Assembly: GCA_041583135.1 (NCBI GenBank)
Contig: JBFHGJ010000001.1
Span: forward strand, 88,132-152,131
Length of the DNA: 64,000 nucleotides
Source of the DNA: JABSOG01 sp041583135
Lineage (GTDB): Bacteria > Pseudomonadota > Gammaproteobacteria > Enterobacterales > Alteromonadaceae
Direction: 5' to 3'
Shown: positions 1 through 7,159 of the stretch, piece by piece
Numbering within the stretch: position 1 is the first letter of the stretch
Layout: every line of letters starts with the position of its first letter
Notes under the pieces: generated by a model
Database searches by the model: none
Seen by the model: only the letters and a program-made list of their open reading frames with translations
What the model was told of the DNA's origin: nothing
Made by a program: the position numbers and the translations under genes

Positions 1-201
1 AAGTCGGCTATCGATAACGTCAACTCTGTACAGAAACACTCGGGTGAATTGAAAACCGCCGTAGAAATGGGCGATAGAAACGTGTCTATGGCTGAGGCCA
101 TGATTGCGTCGCAAAAGGCCAGCGTTGCCTTTGAAGCGACTGTTCAGGTGCGCAACAAGTTACTTGAAGCGTACAAAGAAATCATGAGTATGCCGGTTTA
201 A
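1..201 (+). CDS. fliE: Flagellar hook-basal body protein FliE, 3' end
   Basis: This is the C-terminal 66 codons of FliE, cut by the window edge. FliE joins the MS ring to the proximal rod and is an early export substrate. The fragment is an amphipathic helix rich in Ala, Met and Gln. It ends in 'YKEIMSMPV', the usual FliE terminus. The stop lies 20 nt before fliF, so the two are in one operon. The assignment rests on this conserved tail and on the fliF-fliJ genes that follow. Confidence 0.95.
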   Translation, partial: KSAIDNVNSVQKHSGELKTAVEMGDRNVSMAEAMIASQKASVAFEATVQVRNKLLEAYKEIMSMPV

Positions 202-221
202 TTGGTTAAGGGGTAAGTGAC

Positions 222-1943
222 GTGGCTGAAGCAAGTGCATCAACAGATATGGTAGTCGCCAACGACGGGGCGGCCGACCCTTCTTCACAAGAACAAAAAT
301 CCGGCTTTATGGGCGGCTTTGGCGGCATCGATGTGCTGCGTCAGGTCACGCTCATTTTGGCGTTGGTGATCTGTATCGGTATCGCTATCTCTATCTTTTT
401 ATGGGCCAAAGAGCCGGATATGCGTCCATTGCAGGCGGCTAAAACCGACCAAGAGCTGATCCAAACGCTCGACTTTTTGGCGCTGAACAATATTCAGTAT
501 CGCCTGGATGGCAAAACCATTCATATCCCAGAAGAAGACTACGAAAACGTCAAGTTGTTGATGATCCGTCAAGGCATCGAGCAAGGTGGCGGCGATGGCT
601 TAGGCAGCGGTCATGACATCATCATGCAAGACCAAGGTTTTGGTGTCAGCCAGCGTATGGAGATGGCACGTCTTAAGCTGTCGAAAGAAAATCAGATTGC
701 CCGTACTTTAGAAAACCTCAACAACGTAACCAAGGCCAAAGTCTTATTGGCCATTCCTAAAGAGCAGATCTTTGCCCGCAAGGCCAAACAACCGTCTGCC
801 ACCGTCGTACTGACCATCAAGCGCGGTCGCGTTTTAAGCTCAGAAGAAGTGGATTCGATTGTCGATATTACCGCCTCTGCCGTGCAGGGGATGGAGCCGA
901 GCCGTGTTACAGTTACTGATCAGAGCGGTCGTCTATTGAATTCCGGTTCACAAAATTCGATGTCTGCCCGTGCTCGCAAAGAATATGAAATCGAGCTTAA
1001 GCGTGAACAAGAGTACATCAATAAAATCGACAGTATTCTTATTCCTGTCATTGGCTTAGGAAATTATACTGCACAGGTTGATGTGTCGATGGACTTCAGC
1101 CGGGTTGAAGAAACGCAAAAAAGCTATGACCCGGATATGCAGGCCACTCGCTCAGAAAACCTTATTGAAGACAACAATGTCGGTGGTATTGCCGCAGGTG
1201 TGCCGGGGGCGCTATCAAACAAGCCGCCACTCAATTCCAATATTCCAGAGACCGTCGGCACCGACAGCAGCAGTGAAAGTGTTGTGCCCGGCAGCACTCA
1301 CAAGCAGACTACCCGCAACTATGAGTTGGATACCACAGTACGTCATAAATCTTCGCAAGTCGGTGTTATTCAGCGTTTAACTGTGTCGGTTGCACTGGAT
1401 TATCAACAACAGGAAGACGCCGAAGGCAATGTTACCCAAGTGCCTCGTACCGAAGCCGAATTGATGAACATTCGTCGCTTGTTGCAAGGCTCTATTGGCT
1501 TTGATCTACACCGAGGCGATACAGTTGAAGTCGTGGCTATTCCATTCCAGAAGGAAAAACCGGCACCAGCTATCGAATTACCGCTTTGGCAGCAGCCTTG
1601 GTTTATGAAAATGTTCCGTTTGGCCTTGGCCGCCCTCATCATCATCGTACTGATTTGGGTTGTGATGAAACCAATGCTGAAGAAACTGATTTATCCTGAG
1701 GATACGCATGACGACTTCGAAGAAGATGCCTTCAGCAGCGGTCTTGATCTAGGCGACGATACGCTGGATATGCTGAGCAACGAGTTTGACGCCGGTGCGG
1801 TTGGCTTCTCACCTGACGGTACGCTACAATTGCCAGACCTACATGGCAATGAAGACTTGCTCAAAGCGGTTCGAGCGCTGGTAGCCAATGAGCCTGAGTT
1901 GTCTTCACAAGTGGTGAAAGCCTGGTTGAGCGAAGATGAGTGA
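222..1943 (+). CDS. fliF: Flagellar MS-ring protein FliF
   Basis: FliF forms the MS ring in the inner membrane, on which the rod, C-ring and export gate are built. The 573-residue protein is a normal length. It has an N-terminal membrane segment at about residues 42-62, a long periplasmic ring-building region, a second membrane segment at about 466-482 and an acidic cytoplasmic tail that should bind FliG. The start is GTG, 8 nt after AAGGGG. The 3' end overlaps fliG by 8 nt, which suggests translational coupling of the two directly interacting ring proteins. Confidence 0.98.
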   Translation: MAEASASTDMVVANDGAADPSSQEQKSGFMGGFGGIDVLRQVTLILALVICIGIAISIFLWAKEPDMRPLQAAKTDQELIQTLDFLALNNIQYRLDGKTIHIPEEDYENVKLLMIRQGIEQGGGDGLGSGHDIIMQDQGFGVSQRMEMARLKLSKENQIARTLENLNNVTKAKVLLAIPKEQIFARKAKQPSATVVLTIKRGRVLSSEEVDSIVDITASAVQGMEPSRVTVTDQSGRLLNSGSQNSMSARARKEYEIELKREQEYINKIDSILIPVIGLGNYTAQVDVSMDFSRVEETQKSYDPDMQATRSENLIEDNNVGGIAAGVPGALSNKPPLNSNIPETVGTDSSSESVVPGSTHKQTTRNYELDTTVRHKSSQVGVIQRLTVSVALDYQQQEDAEGNVTQVPRTEAELMNIRRLLQGSIGFDLHRGDTVEVVAIPFQKEKPAPAIELPLWQQPWFMKMFRLALAALIIIVLIWVVMKPMLKKLIYPEDTHDDFEEDAFSSGLDLGDDTLDMLSNEFDAGAVGFSPDGTLQLPDLHGNEDLLKAVRALVANEPELSSQVVKAWLSEDE

Positions 1944-2988
1944 TGTTGACCTTGACATCGACCTGTCCCCCTCGGAGGGGGGCTTCGATGTCAATAAGTT
2001 AGATGGCGTAGAAAAAGCCGCCATCTTACTGTTGAGTTTGTCCGAGGAGGACGCTGCACAAATACTCAAGCACCTTGAACCTAAGCAGGTGCAAAAAGTG
2101 GGGATGGTGATGGCGGGGGTAGATGACCTCAACCAATCGAAAATCGCCGCTGTACACCGCCAATTTATTGACCAGATCCAAAACTTCAGCACCATCGGCT
2201 TCCAATCTGAAAGCTTCATCAAAAATGCCCTTACCGCAGCCCTTGGCGAAGAAAAAGCCACCAACCTGATTGAACAAATCGTACTGGGTAGTGGCGCCAA
2301 AGGATTGGACTCTTTGAAGTGGATGGACTCTAAGCAGGTGGCCAACATTATTCGCAACGAGCATCCGCAGATACAGACCATCGTTCTATCTTACTTGGAG
2401 CCGGAGCAAAGCGCCGAGATCCTCGGACAGTTTGCCGAGAAAGTCAGACTCGATTTGATGATGCGTATCGCCAACTTAGAAGAAGTACAACCTGCCGCTT
2501 TGCAGGAACTCAATGAGATCATGGAGAAACAGTTTGCCGGCCAGGCGGGAGCGCAAGCGGCGAAAATGGGCGGGCTAAAAGCGGCCGCCGACATCATGAA
2601 CTATCTCGATACCAATATCGAAGGTCAGTTGATGGATTCGATTCGCGAGCACGACGAAGAATTGTCCCAGCAGATCCAAGACTTGATGTTCGTCTTTGAA
2701 AACTTACTCGACATTGAAGATAGGGGCATTCAAACCATTTTACGTGAAGTGCAGCAAGATGTGCTGATGCGGGCAATTAAAGGTGCCGACGACGGGCTCA
2801 AAGACAAGATCATGAACAACATGTCAAAACGTGCCGCCGATATGATGCGCGATGATCTCGAAGCGATGCCGCCGGTACGGGTCAGTGAAGTCGAAGCGGC
2901 ACAAAAAGAAATTCTTTCAGTTGCCAGACGATTGGCCGATGCCGGAGAGATCATGCTAGGCGGTGGCGGCGGTGAAGAATTCCTGTAA
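1936..2988 (+). CDS. fliG: Flagellar motor switch protein FliG
   Basis: FliG is the C-ring subunit that contacts the stator and turns ion flow into torque, switching direction with FliM. The 350-residue protein shows the N-terminal FliF-binding domain, the middle-domain EHPQ motif at residues 142-145 and the C-terminal charged torque helix region with 'FENLLDIEDRGIQ' and 'MSKRAADMMRDDL'. It also has a short acidic N-terminal extension before 'NKLDGVEKAAILLL' and a Gly-rich tail near the C-terminus. The start codon lies inside the end of fliF. Confidence 0.98.
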   Translation: MSDVDLDIDLSPSEGGFDVNKLDGVEKAAILLLSLSEEDAAQILKHLEPKQVQKVGMVMAGVDDLNQSKIAAVHRQFIDQIQNFSTIGFQSESFIKNALTAALGEEKATNLIEQIVLGSGAKGLDSLKWMDSKQVANIIRNEHPQIQTIVLSYLEPEQSAEILGQFAEKVRLDLMMRIANLEEVQPAALQELNEIMEKQFAGQAGAQAAKMGGLKAAADIMNYLDTNIEGQLMDSIREHDEELSQQIQDLMFVFENLLDIEDRGIQTILREVQQDVLMRAIKGADDGLKDKIMNNMSKRAADMMRDDLEAMPPVRVSEVEAAQKEILSVARRLADAGEIMLGGGGGEEFL

Positions 2989-3050
2989 AATAAAAGTTTG
3001 AAGGTGATGGCTGTTGCCGTTACTGTGAACCCGTTTGCCAAGCCGCTTAT

Positions 3051-3893
3051 GTGGAAACCCTGATGCCGCTACCCGATAGAAAAGTAAAGAAACTGCAAGA
3101 ATTGACCGACGAAGAAATGGACTTGGTCAATTGGCACCTGCCTGATGTTGAGGACGACTTCAAAACCAATACCGGCAAAACTACCGCCATGGGTAAGCCT
3201 CTCGATTGGTATTATGATAAAAAACCTCATCATCAAGAGGATGAGGAACAAGAGGAACAGCTACAACCGCTCACTGCTGAAGAAATCGAGGAGATACGAC
3301 AGGCAGCCTATGAAGAAGGCATCTTGCAAGGCCACAACGACGGCTTTGAAAAAGGCCATGTCGAGGGGATGGAAAAAGGCTACGCCGATGGGCTTGAAAA
3401 AGGCAAAGAAGAAGGTTTTGAGAGTGGGCTAGAACAGGGCCGTGAAGCCGTCGAGCAAATGGCGGCAAGATGGCAGTCGATGATGGCGCAGTTGAATGCG
3501 CCGCTCAAAGAGGTCGATATCGAAGCCGAGCAGCAACTGGTTGAGCTGGCAGTGATGTTGGCCGAAGCGGTGGTTGGGGTCGAGGTTAAGACCAATCGCG
3601 AGGCGATTTTCAATACCCTGAATGAATCGGTCAAAGCCTTGCCCATTGCCGATGGAACCTGCGAGATTAGGGTGCATCCGGATGATCTAGAGCTCATCAA
3701 ACAACACTACAGTGACGAGCAGTTATTGGAAAATGGCTGGCAAGTCAAATCCGATCCCACCATTGAAATTGGCGGTTGCTTGGTAGAAAGCCGCACCTCA
3801 TCAATCGATCAGCGTTTAAAAACCCGGTTGAACAACACCTTGGAAAGGTTTTTGCAAGATACCGGTATCGCTGAAGCTAGGGAAAAAGATTAG
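3051..3893 (+). CDS. fliH: Flagellar export regulator FliH
   Basis: FliH is the cytoplasmic regulator of the FliI ATPase and links it to the C-ring. Residues about 83-125 contain a run of glycines every fourth residue ('EGILQGHNDGFEKGHVEG' and onward), the GxxxG helix typical of FliH. A C-terminal V-ATPase subunit E-like domain follows. The start is uncertain. GTG at 3051 gives 280 residues but has no clear ribosome site, while ATG at 3063 has GGAAA a few bases upstream and would give 276. Sixty-two bases separate it from fliG. Confidence 0.93.
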   Translation: METLMPLPDRKVKKLQELTDEEMDLVNWHLPDVEDDFKTNTGKTTAMGKPLDWYYDKKPHHQEDEEQEEQLQPLTAEEIEEIRQAAYEEGILQGHNDGFEKGHVEGMEKGYADGLEKGKEEGFESGLEQGREAVEQMAARWQSMMAQLNAPLKEVDIEAEQQLVELAVMLAEAVVGVEVKTNREAIFNTLNESVKALPIADGTCEIRVHPDDLELIKQHYSDEQLLENGWQVKSDPTIEIGGCLVESRTSSIDQRLKTRLNNTLERFLQDTGIAEAREKD

Positions 3894-3899
3894 TCCTAC

Positions 3900-5258
3900 A
3901 TGAATTATGAATCCGGCCCATTTTCACCGCGTCTGGCCCGCTACAAAAAGTTTGTTCGTCACGCCAAACCTACGGCAGCCGGGCGCTTAACCCGTGTCGT
4001 CGGATTGACTTTAGAGGCGGTAGGCTGCCGTGCGCCCCTTGGCAGTTTGTGTCATGTCGAAACTTTGACGCAAACCATCAGCGCCGAGATTGTCGGTTTC
4101 TCCGATGAAAGTATTTTTTTGATGCCGACCGAATCGGTGCAGGGCGTGCTGCCCGGCGCTCGGGTTGTGCCGCAAATGCAAGATACCGGCATACCAGTGG
4201 GCATGGCCCTATTGGGCCGAGTGATAGATGGTGCTGGTCGGCCGTTGGATGGCCTCGGGCCTTTAGGGGTCGAAGATACTGCCAACAATCTTGGTGTTGC
4301 CCTGAATCCTTTAGATAGACGTCCTATTCGCGAGCCACTTGATGTGGGTGTGCGTGCCATCAATTCAATTATTACCGTTGGCCAAGGCCAGCGTATGGGT
4401 CTGTTTGCCGGCTCAGGTGTCGGTAAAAGTGTGCTGTTAGGTATGATGACTCGCGGTACGACGGCCGATGTGGTGGTGGTGGGGCTTATCGGTGAGCGCG
4501 GCCGTGAGGTGAAGGAGTTTATTGAAGAAATTTTAGGTGAAGAGGGTCGCAAGCGTTCTGTTGTGGTCGCCGCGCCTGCCGATAACTCGCCATTGATGCG
4601 GCTTAAAGGTTGTGAAACGGCGGCAACCATTGCGGAATACTTTCGCGATCAGGGGCTTAACGTGCTGTTGTTGCTCGACTCGGTAACCCGATATGCACAA
4701 GCTCAGCGTGAAATCGCCTTGGCTGTGGGCGAGCCGCCAGCAACTAAAGGTTATCCGCCTTCGGTATTCGCCAAATTGCCAGCATTGATTGAAAGGGCGG
4801 GTAACGGTGGTGAAGGACAAGGTTCGATCACGGCTTTTTATACCGTTTTGACTGAAGGGGACGATTTACAAGACCCCATCGCCGATGCGGCAAGGGCCAT
4901 TTTGGATGGCCATATCGTACTGTCGCGGCAATTGGCCGACTCCGGTCATTATCCGGCGGTGGATATCGAAAAGTCTATCAGTCGTGTTATGCCAGCGGTC
5001 ACCAGCGAAGAACACCAGTTGATCGCCCGCCAATTTAAACAGTTGTACTCTATCTATATGCAAAACAAAGATCTGATCTCTATCGGTGCCTACAGCAAAG
5101 GCTCTAACCCTGAAATTGACGCCGCCATCTTTATGATGCCCAAGTTCAAAGAGTTTTTGCAACAACGCATGGTTGATGTCATCGGTTATGATCAATGTCT
5201 TGCCATGCTTGCTGATGTGATGGCGCCAGTGCAATCGACCAATGGTCAAGGCCAGTAA
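3900..5258 (+). CDS. fliI: Flagellum-specific export ATPase FliI
   Basis: FliI is the F1-beta-like ATPase of the flagellar type III export apparatus. It helps unfold and load substrates at the FlhA/FlhB gate. The 452-residue protein has the Walker A motif GSGVGKS at residues 171-177 (Lys176), a 'GLIGERGREVKEF' segment and a Walker B region 'LLLLDSVTRYA'. Length and architecture are normal. It begins 6 nt after the fliH stop and is followed 20 nt later by fliJ, the usual export-ATPase trio. Confidence 0.98.
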   Translation: MNYESGPFSPRLARYKKFVRHAKPTAAGRLTRVVGLTLEAVGCRAPLGSLCHVETLTQTISAEIVGFSDESIFLMPTESVQGVLPGARVVPQMQDTGIPVGMALLGRVIDGAGRPLDGLGPLGVEDTANNLGVALNPLDRRPIREPLDVGVRAINSIITVGQGQRMGLFAGSGVGKSVLLGMMTRGTTADVVVVGLIGERGREVKEFIEEILGEEGRKRSVVVAAPADNSPLMRLKGCETAATIAEYFRDQGLNVLLLLDSVTRYAQAQREIALAVGEPPATKGYPPSVFAKLPALIERAGNGGEGQGSITAFYTVLTEGDDLQDPIADAARAILDGHIVLSRQLADSGHYPAVDIEKSISRVMPAVTSEEHQLIARQFKQLYSIYMQNKDLISIGAYSKGSNPEIDAAIFMMPKFKEFLQQRMVDVIGYDQCLAMLADVMAPVQSTNGQGQ

Positions 5259-5278
5259 CGGCGTAAAGGAGCGATTCG

Positions 5279-5719
5279 ATGGCGATACAACAGTTGATCA
5301 TGGTGGCCAAATTAGAGCAGGAAAAAGAAGACAAACTTGCGCGCGAGTTTCAACAGGCCCAGCAAAACCTTGAGCAGAACAAACAGAAGATGCAGGGCAT
5401 CGAAAGCTATCGTATGGAATATTTGACACAAATGCGTAACGAAGCCAATCAAGGGATGAAGATCAACAGTTATGGTCACTACCAACAGTTTATCTCCAAG
5501 CTCGAAGAAGCCGTCAAACAACAATCTGAGGTGATCCGTACTGCCTTTAAAGTGGTAAATCAACGACGCACCTTATGGCTTGAACAGCAACAAAAGCGCA
5601 AGGCGGTTGAAATGCTGATAGAGAAACATCGAGCCGCCGAACAGGCCAAAGCCGACCGCGCCGAACAGGCCCTGCTTGATGAAGTGGCGACGCAAAAGTT
5701 TTTTAGAACGCGAAAGTAA
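5279..5719 (+). CDS. fliJ: Flagellar export chaperone FliJ
   Basis: FliJ is a 146-residue, almost entirely coiled-coil protein rich in Gln, Glu, Lys and Ala. This fits the antiparallel helical hairpin that inserts into the FliI hexamer and touches FlhA. AAGGAG lies just upstream of the ATG. Sequence conservation is low in this family, so the call leans on position directly after fliI, length and helix composition. It is the last gene before an unusual two-gene insertion. In related flagellar clusters fliK normally follows directly. Confidence 0.93.
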   Translation: MAIQQLIMVAKLEQEKEDKLAREFQQAQQNLEQNKQKMQGIESYRMEYLTQMRNEANQGMKINSYGHYQQFISKLEEAVKQQSEVIRTAFKVVNQRRTLWLEQQQKRKAVEMLIEKHRAAEQAKADRAEQALLDEVATQKFFRTRK

Positions 5720-5725
5720 AAATAA

Positions 5726-5778
5726 CCAACACAACAAGCAACATTGACTTTGCTCAGGTTGTGTTGGCAATTTGCCAA
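5726..5778 (+). repeat. Nested inverted repeats after fliJ
   Basis: A perfect 10-bp stem (CCAACACAAC at 5726-5735 and GTTGTGTTGG at 5758-5767) encloses a second small stem AGCAA/TTGCT. The right arm overlaps another dyad, TTGGCAA/TTGCCAA at 5764-5770 and 5772-5778, so two hairpins would compete. There is no T-tract after either one. It could be a factor-dependent terminator, an mRNA-processing hairpin or an attenuator between fliJ and the inserted genes. Confidence 0.6.
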
Positions 5779-5834
5779 ATCAACGAGGGTGTACCAAACT
5801 CTTTGTTTTACCGTCCCTGTTTGGAGACTATTTC

Positions 5835-6479
5835 ATGAACATCAGAAGTTGCTTGCTGACCGCGCTGTTGTTTGCCTCACTGAATGTATTTGCCCAACAG
5901 TCGCTCACGCAATCCTCTAGCCAATTGACAAAAAACCTTCAACTGCCTGAACTCAATATACCGACTAAGCTTGTCTTAGATAACTCGCAGCTCTCTGAGG
6001 TCAATTCGTTTAAGTTACAGCTTCAGAACAATACGCTTGAGCAATATATTGAGGCAAACCGGTTGGCACAAATTAAAAAGGTTAGCTTCACAGACGAGGA
6101 AACGCAGTTATTCAAAAAGTTTTTGCCGCCCAAAACGCCTATTGAGAAGCTGCCTGAGATCAAATATTACTGGAAAAAGCTCAAGGAGGTTTGTCTTGCG
6201 TGTGCTGATGTCAGCGGCAGCCCACAGGCTGGAGATTTTCAGATCTCAGATTTCTATCGGCCTAGCGCTGGCGCAAGTGGTACTGGAAACATTGCCGCTC
6301 AGACTGATAAAGACGAGGCATCTGAGTGTGAAGTCCCCGGCTGGCTTGTGCAGCAGAAACTATTGCTGATAGGTATCGCGTTAAAGCAAGGGGTTGAACT
6401 ACCAACGATCGAAAAATACGCATGTGACAAAGGCTATATTACAGAGCTTATAGAGAGAATGAGTAAGGTTGAATCATGA
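5835..6479 (+). CDS. Exported protein of unknown function, fliJ-fliK insert
   Basis: I do not recognise this protein. The open frame extends to 5772, but ATG 5835 has GGAG 8 nt upstream and begins a clear signal peptide (MNIRSCLLTALLFASLNVFAQ, cleaved after Ala-Gln or nearby). That gives about 214 residues. The mature part is Leu/Gln/Lys-rich, with four Cys after the signal peptide, two close together in 'VCLACADVSG', and a Gly/Ser-rich stretch mid-protein. It looks periplasmic. The stop overlaps the next start (ATGA), so the pair is translationally coupled. By eye the gene is more A+T-rich than its flagellar neighbours. A link to flagella is suggested only by position. Confidence 0.8.
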   Translation: MNIRSCLLTALLFASLNVFAQQSLTQSSSQLTKNLQLPELNIPTKLVLDNSQLSEVNSFKLQLQNNTLEQYIEANRLAQIKKVSFTDEETQLFKKFLPPKTPIEKLPEIKYYWKKLKEVCLACADVSGSPQAGDFQISDFYRPSAGASGTGNIAAQTDKDEASECEVPGWLVQQKLLLIGIALKQGVELPTIEKYACDKGYITELIERMSKVES

Positions 6480-6994
6480 AAACAATAGCATGGATCGTTC
6501 TACTACTGTGCAGCAGCACGTTTAGTTGGGCCGCTGCCGAGAATGCGACAACACTTGAGCAAACCTATGTGCTTGAACGGCAAAAAGCAAGTATTGCCAG
6601 TGTTCAACGGGCTGAGAGCTTTGAACAGCTGCGCTTGGCCAATCGTGAAAAAGAAGTGTTGCACCGGCAAAAAACCTTTGAATTTCAATACATTCAAAGC
6701 TGGGTCATTTTCATCATGGTGATTGTGCTGGTGATGGGCGGTTTTGTCATGGCCTATCAGCAATTTAGAAAAGACATCAAAACGCCAGAACAAGAGGGCA
6801 ATGGCGACTCACAGCAGAACAAGGATAACACCACCTTAGAGCTATCCACCTCGGGTATCAAGATTAGCTCATCTGTCATTGGTCTGATTGTTTTGGCCAT
6901 GTCCTTTGCCTTCTTTTATATGTATATTACCCATGTATACAAAATAAACGACTTGTCTTTGCAGCCACAACCGCAGCAAGAAAAGCAAAAGTAG
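6476..6994 (+). CDS. Membrane protein of unknown function, fliJ-fliK insert
   Basis: I do not recognise this 172-residue protein. It starts with a signal peptide or first membrane helix (about residues 1-20), followed by a Glu/Gln/Arg-rich helical segment. Two further membrane segments follow, near 'WVIFIMVIVLVMGGFVMAY' and near 'VIGLIVLAMSFAFFYMYI', separated by a short polar loop with many Gln and Asn. The tail is 'QPQPQQEKQK'. Its start overlaps the preceding exported-protein gene, so both probably act together at the inner membrane. A long hairpin follows it directly. Confidence 0.8.
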   Translation: MKTIAWIVLLLCSSTFSWAAAENATTLEQTYVLERQKASIASVQRAESFEQLRLANREKEVLHRQKTFEFQYIQSWVIFIMVIVLVMGGFVMAYQQFRKDIKTPEQEGNGDSQQNKDNTTLELSTSGIKISSSVIGLIVLAMSFAFFYMYITHVYKINDLSLQPQPQQEKQK

Positions 6995-7060
6995 CGGGTT
7001 CCCTCGTTGAGTTTGTGATGAAAGGCCACATCGGATAAATCACAAACTCAACAATACCCG
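6995..7060 (+). repeat. Long perfect hairpin between the insert and fliK
   Basis: Perfect 14-bp arms, GTTGAGTTTGTGAT at 7006-7019 and its complement at 7039-7052, enclose a 19-nt loop. An outer pair, CGGGT 6995-6999 and ACCCG 7056-7060, extends the stem with small internal bulges. The only T-rich stretch (7072-7077) is too far away for a classical intrinsic terminator. It begins immediately after the stop of the inserted membrane gene and lies just before the candidate fliK promoter. Confidence 0.7.
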
Positions 7061-7100
7061 TAGCAACCGTTGTTTTTCATCCTTCAGTTATGCGTCACAT

Positions 7101-7115
7101 TGGCCTAAATCTTGA
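7101..7115 (+). promoter_or_regulatory. Candidate sigma-54 promoter for fliK
   Basis: TGGCCTAAATCTTGA has the -24 TGGC and the correct spacing to -12 TTG. The last -12 base is A instead of C. The flhA promoter in this window has the same spacing and a full match. The predicted start, near 7127, leaves a short leader to the fliK ribosome site at 7148. In Vibrio-type hierarchies fliK-flhB genes are sigma-54 dependent, which agrees. Confidence 0.5.
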
Positions 7116-7159
7116 ATAACTCTTTGTCAAATCGCAGTCGATTGATTGGAGTAAATCCT

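Noticed and set aside
3007..3063. 18-codon ORF or frameshift at the fliH start (MAVAVTVNPFAKPLMWKP)
   Set aside because: It is short, overlaps the likely fliH start in another frame and joining it by a frameshift is not required for a full-length FliH. A leader peptide cannot be excluded.
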